This document shows, piece after piece, positions 1-7,943 of a stretch of 64,000 nt of DNA. The stretch's first letter is position 1; each line of letters begins with the position of its first letter. The notes beneath the pieces were generated by a model. It worked only from the letters and a program-made list of their open reading frames with translations. It was not told the origin of the DNA and did not search any database. Source of the stretch: Saccharicrinis aurantiacus (GTDB lineage: Bacteria > Bacteroidota > Bacteroidia > Bacteroidales > Marinilabiliaceae); NCBI RefSeq assembly GCF_001660705.2, contig NZ_LYBV02000023.1:1-64000 (forward strand). The letters run 5' to 3'. The position numbers and the translations under genes were made by a program.

Positions 1-161
1 ACTTTTTCGTGCCTCAAAGCACTCAAACAGAAAACAATTTTTAACCGTCATTTCAATCCTGTTTTTTGGTTCACTGGCTGAGGTCGATACTAAACAAGCC
101 GTGCAGTACATTGTATGAAAACTTCTAGTACTCTATTAATACTCATATAACGGAAAATTGT

Positions 162-1376
162 TTATTTAATTATTCTACGAACTGCCCTACAGTGGTTAAA
201 AACACTAACTAAATCGCCTTGAGGCCCTCTATAGATTGGATAGGATGATGCTGCGCCTGTTTTAGGGTCACTTCGTTGCGAACCTGCGCCGTGTACATCC
301 ATTAGCTCACCTCTCATTTTCCCTAGGGATTTCCCAAAAGCAATATAGGTAGCGTTACTATATGGTTTAGGTCCATCTAGGTGCGAAGTTGTTGCCCAAA
401 AGAATGGATAATGTCCTTTATTGTTTTCAGGATCTTTTATTTCTGAGATTTCGAAAACAGGATCTATGGCAGCTGAATTGCTTGCCATGGGACTTCTTTG
501 ATAATCAACTATACTTTGCAATTCCTTAATGTTTGGCAGATGCCAGTCATCGTAGCCCGCTAATTCTAGATTCTCGCAATATTCAATTGATTTTTTCCAA
601 TCGCGGGCTTTACCATCATCCGATTTTTGCCACATTAAGCCCGTTGCATAATCACTTATGGTACCATCCCCATTATCCACAAAGCTATTTTTTCCGTATT
701 CTGAGTTTCCCCTCACCAAACGGAAATACATTTTATTGGCCTCGCGAGCTCTTGGTTTTACTGCAGGATACCCCTTTATGCGACCATCGACAAAGTTAAC
801 CCCAAAAATCGTTTCATCAGCACGCATGGTTTTTCCGGTATATATGCTAGATGACCATGTTTGTGCATCAATAATTCGCTCCCCCTTTGATACATCGCCA
901 AAAGGCTGAGAAAAATAATTGGTATCGATAAACAGAGCCTGCACCTTATCTCGCTTTAATTGACCAGTGAATTGAATTAAGGAATAGAGTTCTTTTATGG
1001 AAGGCAAACGCCAATCATCGTATCCTCCTAAGGTAGACTTTTTAGCGTACTTCACAGCTTCTGGGTAAGTCATCTTCTCTCCCATATCTTGTTGCCACAT
1101 TAGGCCTGTTACTTCATCACTAATGGTTCCATCTTCATTATTGGTGTACGATGGTTTATTATAAACACGCCCTGCATCTTGCCAATACAATGCCTCCGTA
1201 GTATTGGGTGTTTTAATAATGGCATTTGTATTGTAAAATTCAGAAACTCCTGTGTGCACAATAGGATAACTTATTGGGGAAGCTTCGCTTACTCTTTTTG
1301 TATTATTTTGTTGAGAAATAGCTGTTGATCCGGAGAAGAACAGTATAGCTAGTAGTGAGTAGATTATTCTATTCAT
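162..1376 (-). CDS. Exported protein with two DUF1566 (Lcl C-terminal-like) domains
   Basis: The 404-residue product begins with a clear signal peptide (hydrophobic segment ending near residue 21, SAISQQ-like cleavage region), so it is probably exported. Two homologous units follow, at about residues 80-220 and 232-400. Each has the DUF1566 pattern: a DNGDGTISD-type lead, a TGLMWQ motif, then GYDDWRLPSIKEL in unit one and GYDDWHLPNIKEL in unit two. DUF1566 is a lectin-like fold of unclear function found in secreted bacterial proteins. No reverse transcriptase lies nearby, so nothing suggests a diversity-generating element. Identification of the domain is firm; the role is unknown. Confidence 0.85.
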   Translation of the reverse strand: MNRIIYSLLAILFFSGSTAISQQNNTKRVSEASPISYPIVHTGVSEFYNTNAIIKTPNTTEALYWQDAGRVYNKPSYTNNEDGTISDEVTGLMWQQDMGEKMTYPEAVKYAKKSTLGGYDDWRLPSIKELYSLIQFTGQLKRDKVQALFIDTNYFSQPFGDVSKGERIIDAQTWSSSIYTGKTMRADETIFGVNFVDGRIKGYPAVKPRAREANKMYFRLVRGNSEYGKNSFVDNGDGTISDYATGLMWQKSDDGKARDWKKSIEYCENLELAGYDDWHLPNIKELQSIVDYQRSPMASNSAAIDPVFEISEIKDPENNKGHYPFFWATTSHLDGPKPYSNATYIAFGKSLGKMRGELMDVHGAGSQRSDPKTGAASSYPIYRGPQGDLVSVFNHCRAVRRIIK

Positions 1377-1498
1377 AATTGTAAGTATATGGTTTATTAA
1401 ATATTACAATAAATTTGCTTATTCACAGCTGCAATAACAACTAAAATCAACCAATTGAGATATTTTATCTATATACTAAGGCATTTATCTATACCAAA

Positions 1499-1528
1499 AA
1501 GCCCAATGGAAATATATCCACTGGGCTT
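1499..1528 (-). terminator. Rho-independent terminator after the DUF418 gene
   Basis: A 12-bp stem (AAGCCCAATGGA paired with TCCACTGGGCTT, one G-T pair) closes a 6-nt loop. Read on the minus strand it is followed by a run of five T. It lies 27 bases downstream of the DUF418 stop codon. Confidence 0.8.
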
Positions 1529-1554
1529 GTAGGCTTTATTTAGAAGTAATTGAA

Positions 1555-2721
1555 TTATTTAATCCAAGTTAGTTTATGCCATAACTTTTCAAGCGGTCCC
1601 TGACCATATTTGGTAATCCACCATTTGCAGAAATAGAATTGGAGGGCGTAAAGCACAATTCCTATCCCTAATGAAACGGTATGCTTTACATGCGGACCTA
1701 TTCCTAAACCATATCCGTAAAAGATGAAACCTCCCACGATGGATTGCATTACATAGGCCGTTAAACTCATTCGGCCTGGATATTTTAAACCTCCTACCAA
1801 CTTGCTAAACCACGTTTTCTTGTAAAGAAGTATAAAGGATGAAACCAATACAAAAGTAAAGGCTAGGTTTCGGTACATCTCAACCACTCGTTTTAAGGTG
1901 AGTCTTTCTGCTTCTGAAGGAAATAACTCCTTGGCATTTAATGCCAAAAAGTAGAATGGAATAAATACAATTGCTGATATGATTAGCGTTTTAGTCCAGA
2001 ATTTAATATTCTCAGGTGTATCATAAAATCGTTTTGTGTTGCCTAATATATAACCCACAATAAATAATCCGGCAGTTTGAACCAAACGCCCCACTTCAAC
2101 AGCCCATATTAAAGCAACTTTATGGCCGTATAAGGTATTTGTTTTTACGGTTTCCCAGAAAGAATCGCCCAACTGCGCTTCTTTAAGTTTTGACCAATAC
2201 GTATGCGACGGGATTACATTAATGGTATAATCAGGATTAATTAAATGATAAACATAATTAAACCATTCTACGGGTTGTGATAGAAGGATAGCCCCAACAA
2301 CAAGCAAAGCTTGTAATTTTAAATTACGGACAAAGAACAACACCAATCCTACTAAAGCATACATTAACAATACTTCACCCGGAAAGAAGGCGCCATTAAT
2401 TAATGCGAAGCCTACCAATAGTAATAAACGCCATAAAAAACGGTATCCAAAATCTTTACCTAAACTACGCTGCTTGGTCATCATTAAACTAAATGTGAAA
2501 CCAAATAGCAAAGAGAATATGGCATAGCCCTTACCTGCAAACATAAAAAACAAGCCATCCCAAACATTGGTATCAAGGGTATTTAGCCAATCGGGTTGCG
2601 TGGCATTATCTGGGAAAACATAAAAATTAAAGTGCTCAATGCAATGCAGAAGCATAATGGCAAATATGGCTAGTCCTCTTAAACTATCCACTACCTCAAC
2701 GCGAGGTTTCTTTACTGTCAT
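1555..2721 (-). CDS. DUF418 family multi-pass membrane protein
   Basis: This 388-residue protein opens with the family signature RVEVVDSLRGLAIFAIMLLH and has about nine to ten hydrophobic segments. The C-terminal third (about residues 230-380) matches the DUF418 region, including a PGRMSLTAYVMQS stretch. DUF418/YeiB proteins are inner-membrane proteins distantly related to acyltransferase-3 enzymes; substrate and reaction are not established. The gene stands alone with its own terminator. Family call is strong; function is open. Confidence 0.85.
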   Translation of the reverse strand: MTVKKPRVEVVDSLRGLAIFAIMLLHCIEHFNFYVFPDNATQPDWLNTLDTNVWDGLFFMFAGKGYAIFSLLFGFTFSLMMTKQRSLGKDFGYRFLWRLLLLVGFALINGAFFPGEVLLMYALVGLVLFFVRNLKLQALLVVGAILLSQPVEWFNYVYHLINPDYTINVIPSHTYWSKLKEAQLGDSFWETVKTNTLYGHKVALIWAVEVGRLVQTAGLFIVGYILGNTKRFYDTPENIKFWTKTLIISAIVFIPFYFLALNAKELFPSEAERLTLKRVVEMYRNLAFTFVLVSSFILLYKKTWFSKLVGGLKYPGRMSLTAYVMQSIVGGFIFYGYGLGIGPHVKHTVSLGIGIVLYALQFYFCKWWITKYGQGPLEKLWHKLTWIK

Positions 2722-2750
2722 AAATAACTGTTTTAGATTTTATAAACTAT

Positions 2751-2912
2751 GAAGTTGTTTAAAGTCGTGCTGAAAAACTGCGAGTAACATCTTAATTTCA
2801 TTGACTTCAGCTAATTTTTATTCCGTAGCTAAGGCTATGCAAGAAAAATTGAGCCTTGTCACTGAAACCAATATGTCACTCTCGAAATTTCCAAACAACT
2901 TTAAATAACTTC
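2751..2912. repeat. MITE-like inverted-repeat element, copy 1
   Basis: A 162-bp gene-free segment starts with GAAGTTGTTTAAAGT and ends with its near-exact inverse complement (14 of 15 matches). The core holds CCGTAGCTAAGGCTATGC followed by TTGAGCCTTGTC. The same core, in an element of the same length with different and longer terminal arms, occurs at 12798-12960. No reading frame is present. The length and symmetry suggest a small non-autonomous mobile or structured-RNA element; this is inferred. Confidence 0.55.
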
Positions 2913-2943
2913 TATTCTAGACTAAGGCGTAGCAAAATAAAAA

Positions 2944-2970
2944 AAGGAATAACAATAAACGCTATTCCTT
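2944..2970 (-). terminator. Hairpin terminator after the small membrane-protein gene
   Basis: AAGGAATA pairs with TATTCCTT across an 11-nt loop, and the minus-strand transcript runs on into six T. It lies about 160 bases downstream of the membrane-protein stop codon at 3130. The stem is AT-rich, so termination may be weak. Confidence 0.5.
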
Positions 2971-2981
2971 CTTAATTCAAT

Positions 2982-3043
2982 TTAATTCTAAATTAATATT
3001 GTGAGACAATGCTGTGCTAAATATATTAGGTATTGGGTTGTTT
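2982..3043. repeat. Direct repeat, left copy, flanking the 3130-3654 gene
   Basis: This ~60-bp block begins TTAATTCTAAATTAATAT and ends ATTAGGTATTGGGTTGTTT. It is nearly identical to 3655-3713, with a few substitutions and a short indel. The two copies enclose exactly one gene. The ATTAGGTATTGGG end also matches the TTAGG-type arrays of the capsule region. Confidence 0.75.
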
Positions 3044-3129
3044 GCCCAAATATGCCTACTGGCAGGGCAAAGCAATTATTTCAATTCTTTGTTCTTCAAA
3101 CAGGCAGGACACTTAGTGATTAATAGTAA

Positions 3130-3654
3130 TTATTTTACTTTATCAATTATTTCCCAGGTAAGCATTTTATTATTCAAAAGCAGGTGACCTTTCACTAAAA
3201 TTAAAGTCATCGCGATTATTATTGATGTCATATTTAAAACTAGTACATCTTTTTTCTTTATTCCATAAATATCAAGTATGGATTTTAAATTTAGCACCAC
3301 TAAAATAATCATTGGAATAACCATAACGATATAATACAGTAATTCATTTGAATGTTCAGGTATTCTGATTAGAATTTGTTCAAACAAGACAAAGTAAAAT
3401 AAATTGGAAATTGTCAACCAACCACCATAAGCTAAATAGAAAAAACCAATTATAGAGAGAATAATCAATATGGGACGAACAAAGTAATTTGAAAGAAATA
3501 TCATTTTCAGGAATTGGAATAGACTTGGTTCAAAGCCATGTAACATTTTCAAGTATCTTAAATCTTGAAAAATATTAATACACATGGCAATCACAGATAC
3601 TAGAATGATAATTCCTACAAATACTCTTGATAGCTTCATTTTCATTTTTCTCAA
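3130..3654 (-). CDS. Small four-TM membrane protein, unknown function
   Basis: The 174-residue product has four strong hydrophobic segments (about residues 10-28, 55-75, 105-125 and 140-160) separated by short charged loops, and no motif I can name. An internal ATG four codons in (MKMKLSR) is an equally plausible start. Base composition is very AT-rich, like the neighbouring accessory genes. It is enclosed by two ~60-bp direct repeats (2982-3043 and 3655-3713), the right one starting one base upstream of the ATG. That suggests the gene was acquired or duplicated as a cassette. I do not recognise the family. Confidence 0.6.
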   Translation of the reverse strand: MRKMKMKLSRVFVGIIILVSVIAMCINIFQDLRYLKMLHGFEPSLFQFLKMIFLSNYFVRPILIILSIIGFFYLAYGGWLTISNLFYFVLFEQILIRIPEHSNELLYYIVMVIPMIILVVLNLKSILDIYGIKKKDVLVLNMTSIIIAMTLILVKGHLLLNNKMLTWEIIDKVK

Positions 3655-3713
3655 TTAATTCTAAATTAATATATGAGACTATTCTGTGCTAAATATTAGG
3701 TATTGGGCTGTTT
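3655..3713. repeat. Direct repeat, right copy, flanking the 3130-3654 gene
   Basis: Partner of 2982-3043. It shares TTAATTCTAAATTAATAT, then TGAGAC, CTGTGCTAAATAT and TTAGGTATTGGG. It occupies the 5' leader of the membrane-protein gene, so it may supply that gene's promoter or transcript leader. Confidence 0.75.
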
Positions 3714-3823
3714 CAATATATTGATAACTGATAGCAAAAACCATAACTGATAGATATGCCGTTTTCGTAAACAATATCTTCCCCATTTTCTGAGTTTACA
3801 ACAGGAATAAACCTTTTTCTATT

Positions 3824-4336
3824 CTAGTGTATTCCAAAATATTCATTTTCTTTATTTGTCATTTTAATAGACATAATTAGTAAAGAATGATATACTCCAT
3901 TCAGCTTAACACATTCTTTTTGAATTCTATCGATACTGAATCCTTGAGATTGGTACAATTCGATTGCTCTATAATTATCTTCTAAAACATCAAGCCAAAT
4001 CCGGTATGCTTCTAATTCTTCAAAACAATACTTTTTAATCAGCTTTATTGAATCTTTCCCTAATCCTTTACCTTTGTTATCTACAACAATCCGTCTAAAC
4101 TCAATAGATGCATCTTTATTCCTCAGTCCTGCTAGAATGATATGACCTTGTAGTGAATTATTCGCTTTTTCAAATATTGACAGGTGCATTTCATCATCAT
4201 CTAGAATCACTTTTTTATGTCTGTCAATATTATAAGTCCCAATAAAGTCCGAATTCTCACTTTCAATCTGAATTAGCCTTGAAATATCTTCATATTTCGT
4301 TAATACCAATCTTATTCTTTCATTCTCAATAATCAT
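3824..4336 (-). CDS. GNAT family N-acetyltransferase (RimJ/RimL-like)
   Basis: The 170-residue protein has the GNAT layout: an N-terminal strand-helix region, a central strand IEFRRIVVDN, the acetyl-CoA pyrophosphate loop GKGLGKDSIKL at about residues 90-100, and the C-terminal LDVLEDNYRAIELYQSQGF motif. It should transfer an acetyl group from acetyl-CoA to an amine; the acceptor cannot be told from sequence. It is a single gene in an accessory region. Confidence 0.85.
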   Translation of the reverse strand: MIIENERIRLVLTKYEDISRLIQIESENSDFIGTYNIDRHKKVILDDDEMHLSIFEKANNSLQGHIILAGLRNKDASIEFRRIVVDNKGKGLGKDSIKLIKKYCFEELEAYRIWLDVLEDNYRAIELYQSQGFSIDRIQKECVKLNGVYHSLLIMSIKMTNKENEYFGIH

Positions 4337-4472
4337 ATATTTTTGTTAGGATGTCTTTTGTGCTTGGTGTTAACTGCTCGTATAAAATGTATTGGCTAAT
4401 TTGAAAAACCTAACTTCCGAAATCCCTCCAATCCGAAATTTTGTTATGGTTATAAATTTATCCTTTTTACTG

Positions 4473-4492
4473 GCCGAAGCTTTTGCTTCGGC
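4473..4492. other. Perfect 8-bp stem-loop
   Basis: GCCGAAGC, a TTTT loop, then GCTTCGGC. No T-tract follows on either strand, so it is not a standard terminator. It lies between the acetyltransferase start and the end of the TonB-C-like gene, and may be a remnant of a repeat hairpin. Confidence 0.5.
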
Positions 4493-4574
4493 GAACTTAT
4501 TCAAAGAGCAACACTCCCAAATTTATGCTAGTAACCTATGCCCTTTATTTTTTTTACCACTTGTTACTAAAACT

Positions 4575-5257
4575 CTACCTATAGATGTAGCTAGACAATT
4601 TATTAGAATCGATCATAACGTCTTTATATGCTCTTAACTTAGAATTACATCGCATTCTTAAGTTATATAACATAGTATTATATGGGTTTCTCCTTACCAA
4701 TTCATTCAAAACTGCTACAGATGCCTCATAGTCCTTCAGTTTAATACTTGAATTTAAGGAATATTCTAATTCTTCATTCGTAATATATTTATTCTTTTTA
4801 CTTAAATGTTGAATTACTACGTAATCGATTATATTGCTAGTTCTTTTCCAATATGTATTAGTGCCTGAGTTATCTAGTTTAAGTAACACTTGTATATAAA
4901 AAGTTTCACTATCCTGGAATCCCTCTTTTTTTTTCCATTTACCTTCAGTCATTCTTAGAACTCGAATCATTTCTTCATCAATCTCCTTATCTAAGGAATT
5001 CCATATTTGGATTTTTTCAATATTACCTTCTGTGGTTACTGAGATAGATGCTATAGATAAGCCAATTCTGTAGTTATCGATAGAACTTACTGGATATCTA
5101 AATTCAGATGCGATAAACTTCCGTAATCCAAGCTCTCCTTCTAAATACCTATTGTCTAAATTTGGTATGGTATCCGTTAAACTAATCGTTGTAATACTCT
5201 GTGAGTAAACAATCGCAACGGAAAAAATAAAAAAAATGTAATTAATGTCTTTCTCAT
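4575..5257 (-). pseudogene. Secreted TonB-C-terminal-like protein, interrupted by one frameshift
   Basis: An ATG at 5257 starts a signal peptide (MRKTLITFFLFF) that runs into a stop in its own frame. After the T8-A-T6 stretch (5222-5236) the next frame reads SVAIVYSQSITTISLTDTIP, which completes the signal peptide. It then stays open to 4575. Adding one T to this stretch restores a protein of about 227 residues. The region translating as FRYPVSSIDNYRIGLSIASI and on through TEGNIEKIQIWNSLDKEID resembles a TonB C-terminal (energy-transducer) domain, as in many secreted Bacteroidota proteins. Either the gene is disabled, switches phase at this tract, or the assembly dropped a base. Domain assignment is moderate; the frameshift is seen directly. 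Confidence 0.65.
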
Positions 5258-5414
5258 ATTTAGGTTCTTAATAAGTGGCAACGTTTTGAATATGGTGTCG
5301 TTTGGCATTTCAACGCTCCAAATTTTCAATTTATCACTATGTTTATTTATTTCTATCATCCTCATTTTTAGCACCATCTGCCAAATGTACTATATTTTCT
5401 GTTGGCAACTGTTA

Positions 5415-6236
5415 TTAATCTACATAATATGAATTATCATAATCCGATTCAAATTCTTTTCTGAAATCTACAAGTAGAGCATTCAATTTTTGATTTTCAG
5501 GATTACTTATTAATAATTCTTCCAATGTCTTAACTTTCAATTGATTTATACATAGTGAAATGTGAGAAAAGAAATTAGGTCTGCCTATATTATGCATTTC
5601 CCAGTTTCTATTTTCAAATGGGTTTTCGTAATAAGGGATACTATTAAATATTGACAAGTCAAGTCCCGATTTTTCAATCAATAAATTTAAGTCTGACCGC
5701 AATGTTTCAGAACTATCAGATTCAGCACATAAATCACAATAATTTCTTACAGTTTCGATATGCTCATCCAATTCTGCAAACAAATCCAAGATTTCTTTAT
5801 TGAAGTCTCTTTCTATTTTTAAATCATCAAGTTCAAATGTTTTAATTGATTGTTGTTTCCAAAAATAATTGATTTCAAATAGAACTTGACGAATCATTTC
5901 TTTGGATGCCTCTTTTCCTTTTTCAGTAAATTTTAGTTCGTGATTATTTTTAATTTCAGTGAGTTTTTCAACTGAATAGTCTTCTTCATTGTCAGTTTCT
6001 TTATGATGTCTATGGCACATAAAGAGTAGATTTTCTGGTGCACTCCTTTCTTCATCAGTTTGAGCAGCATCATATCTTTGCCCGCCTTTATTTGCAGCTT
6101 TAATATGACATAATTGTGCAATGTAAAGCCCTTTATCGTTAAATATTGGATGTTCACATTCAGGAAAAGCACATTCGTTTCCTGACCTAACGTATAACAA
6201 TTTTAATGAATCTGCACTTGGTGATTTTCTTGCCAT
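5415..6236 (-). CDS. Stand-alone HNH endonuclease-like protein
   Basis: The N-terminal ~105 of 273 residues carry an HNH/zinc-finger motif: ECAFPEC (first Cys pair, near residues 18-23), CHIKAANKGGQRYD, then ENLLFMCHRHHKETDN with the second Cys and the catalytic His/Asn cluster. The remaining ~170 residues are helical and highly charged with no motif I recognise. The layout, one HNH module plus a long unnamed helical tail, is common in putative defence or mobile-element nucleases. No methylase, helicase or phage gene lies beside it. DNA cleavage is inferred from the motif. Confidence 0.75.
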   Translation of the reverse strand: MARKSPSADSLKLLYVRSGNECAFPECEHPIFNDKGLYIAQLCHIKAANKGGQRYDAAQTDEERSAPENLLFMCHRHHKETDNEEDYSVEKLTEIKNNHELKFTEKGKEASKEMIRQVLFEINYFWKQQSIKTFELDDLKIERDFNKEILDLFAELDEHIETVRNYCDLCAESDSSETLRSDLNLLIEKSGLDLSIFNSIPYYENPFENRNWEMHNIGRPNFFSHISLCINQLKVKTLEELLISNPENQKLNALLVDFRKEFESDYDNSYYVD

Positions 6237-6422
6237 TGTTTCTTATTCTAATAGTTGCCAACTAATATATATCCCACTAGTCCGCGATATATTTAACAAA
6301 AACCAAATATATAAACATTTCGTTAACGTTTGTAAACGTTTACCGCTATAAGTGACTTAAAAATAAGAGTAATGTGGGTCTTGTTTCTCTTTTGCATCAG
6401 GCGCTTTGGGATTTTGTTTGAT

Positions 6423-6610
6423 GCAAGCTTCCTGCAACTTTGCAACAGAGTTGCGTCACAGACGCAAGCTTCCTGCAACTTTACGGCGGATTTGCGTCAC
6501 TGACGCAAGCTTCCTGCAACTTTACGGCGGGTTTGCGTCACTGACGCAAGCTTCCTGCAACTTTGCGGCGGGTTTGCGTCACTGACGCAAGCTCCCTGCA
6601 GCTTTGCATG
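6423..6610. repeat. Tandem array of a 41-bp palindromic unit, about 4.5 copies
   Basis: Copies start at 6423, 6464, 6505, 6546 and 6587, an exact 41-bp period. Each unit contains GCAAGCTTCCTGCAACTTTG (G/A variants) and ends in TTGCGTCA-C-TGACGCAA, a perfect 8-bp inverted repeat around one base. First and last units are diverged, as in arrays that grow from the middle. The array sits about 120 bp upstream of the DUF6261 start. There are no unique spacers, so it is not CRISPR. The rest of 6237-6729 shows only AT-rich sequence. Confidence 0.9.
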
Positions 6611-6729
6611 GGAGTAGCTACGAAGGCTAATAATTTAACAATAAAACACTGATTATCAGCTATTGGATGTGAAAATATTTTAATATAGTTTCGTATACCT
6701 TATTAAAATCAACCAAAATCTAAGCAATT

Positions 6730-7479
6730 ATGTTTGATCATGTTAAACTAACAAATTTACGAAACAGCGAGTTTGTTCAATTTTTCCAACACCTTGATAA
6801 ACTGGTGTTAAAGTACGATGCTACTGCACTGGGTATAGATGCAGTATACACTCCATTAAAAGACAATAGCGATAAGCTTACTGTTTTATACAAACAAAAA
6901 ATGGGCAGCGACTTAAGCGAGGAAATTGCTATGGCCGATAAGCGACGCGATGATGCTTTAAACGGTTTAATAGCTCTTACCAAGGCTTACAAATATAGTT
7001 TTAACGAAACCATACGTACAGCGGCACTCGATTTGTACAATAGTATCGAATTTTATGGCGATACTATTGCACGTTTGAATTATGCGGCCGAAACAAGCAC
7101 CATTAACGATTTGGTTAGCAAATGGCGAAACGACGAAAAGCTAGCGGCCGCTGTAGCAACTATTGATCAAGAGCCATGGCTAAACGAGCTTGATGAAGCT
7201 AATAATGCTTTTGATACCTTGTTTCTGTCGCGTATTGATGAGAGTGCCAATAATCCGGAGATTAATTTTAGAGACATCCGTATTGAAATGGCTGAGCAGT
7301 ATACTACACTGCTAAAATACATTGAAGCATTTTCGTTAATTAAAGGTGAAGAGTTATATAAGCCACTTGCGGAGCGCCTTAATGTACTCATTGGTGAGTA
7401 CGACAGAATGCTTGATATGCGCAAAGCTAAGAGCAATGCAAATAAAGAAGCTGAAGTAACAGAAAATGTAAACGAGTAA
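6730..7479 (+). CDS. DUF6261 family protein
   Basis: This 249-residue soluble, helix-rich protein starts MFDHVKLTNLRNSEFVQFFQ, typical of DUF6261 proteins found almost only in Bacteroidota. It has no signal peptide or TM segment. Acidic and lysine-rich heptad-like stretches suggest a bundle or coiled coil. Members often occur in several copies per genome and have no established role. The leader contains the 41-bp palindromic array, and a strong terminator follows, so the gene is a single-gene transcript. Confidence 0.8.
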   Translation: MFDHVKLTNLRNSEFVQFFQHLDKLVLKYDATALGIDAVYTPLKDNSDKLTVLYKQKMGSDLSEEIAMADKRRDDALNGLIALTKAYKYSFNETIRTAALDLYNSIEFYGDTIARLNYAAETSTINDLVSKWRNDEKLAAAVATIDQEPWLNELDEANNAFDTLFLSRIDESANNPEINFRDIRIEMAEQYTTLLKYIEAFSLIKGEELYKPLAERLNVLIGEYDRMLDMRKAKSNANKEAEVTENVNE

Positions 7480-7527
7480 ATAATCCCAAAATCTATTAAC
7501 TGTTGGTTTTTATAGGGAAAAAGGAAG

Positions 7528-7556
7528 GGCTGTTCTGGTATCAGAGCAGCCTTTTT
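7528..7556 (+). terminator. Terminator after the DUF6261 gene
   Basis: GGCTGTTCTG pairs with CAGAGCAGCC (one G-T pair) over a 4-nt loop, then TTTTT. It lies 48 bases after the stop codon. Confidence 0.85.
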
Positions 7557-7678
7557 GGTTTTATAAACAATAGAATAATTCCCATTAATATTTTTAAGGC
7601 TAAGCTACTAATGAATAGTTTGTTATTGGAATGTGTTTTTTCGTAGACTTGTATTTAAGCGCCTTGTCAGGCTGGCCT

Positions 7679-7797
7679 CTTTACAAAAAGCTTTTGTTTT
7701 ATTTGAAGCTTTAGTAAGACTGGCTAGCTAAGAGCTTTGCTCTTAGATCCGCCAGCCGCACTTAAGCTTCAAATAAATAAAAAAGTTTTTTGTAAAG
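7679..7797. repeat. Long inverted repeat with nested hairpin
   Basis: Arms of about 33 bp (7679-7711 and 7764-7797) begin CTTTACAAAAAGCTTTTG and end CAAATAAATAAAAAAG...GTAAAG. They pair almost throughout. Inside lies a second perfect hairpin, TAAGAGC-TTT-GCTCTTA (7729-7745). No gene is present. The structure could extrude as a cruciform or form a long RNA hairpin. Confidence 0.7.
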
Positions 7798-7905
7798 CAG
7801 CCTTGAATTTCTTTGCTTCTGTTTCTTGCTTCAAGGCAAGAAATGAAGTCGGGTTTGGGTTGAAAACCCAATACGTAATATTATTTAGTACAACATTGTT
7901 TTCAC

Positions 7906-7919
7906 TCGCGCGCGCGCGA
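7906..7919. other. Alternating CG tract
   Basis: Six consecutive CG dinucleotides inside the palindrome T(CG)6A, in an otherwise AT-rich gene-free stretch. Such tracts can form Z-DNA under supercoiling; no function is shown. Confidence 0.6.
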
Positions 7920-7943
7920 ATCCTTTCACGTTCATATTTCAAA

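Noticed and set aside
162-1376. Variable protein of a diversity-generating retroelement, because DUF1566-like folds can be targets
   Set aside because: No reverse transcriptase, template repeat or accessory gene is nearby.
4392-4637. 81-codon plus-strand frame
   Set aside because: It overlaps the hairpin and the end of the TonB-C-like gene on the other strand, and its sequence resembles no protein family.
6423-6610. Possible CRISPR array from regularly spaced repeats
   Set aside because: The 41-bp units are contiguous with no unique spacers, and no cas gene is present.
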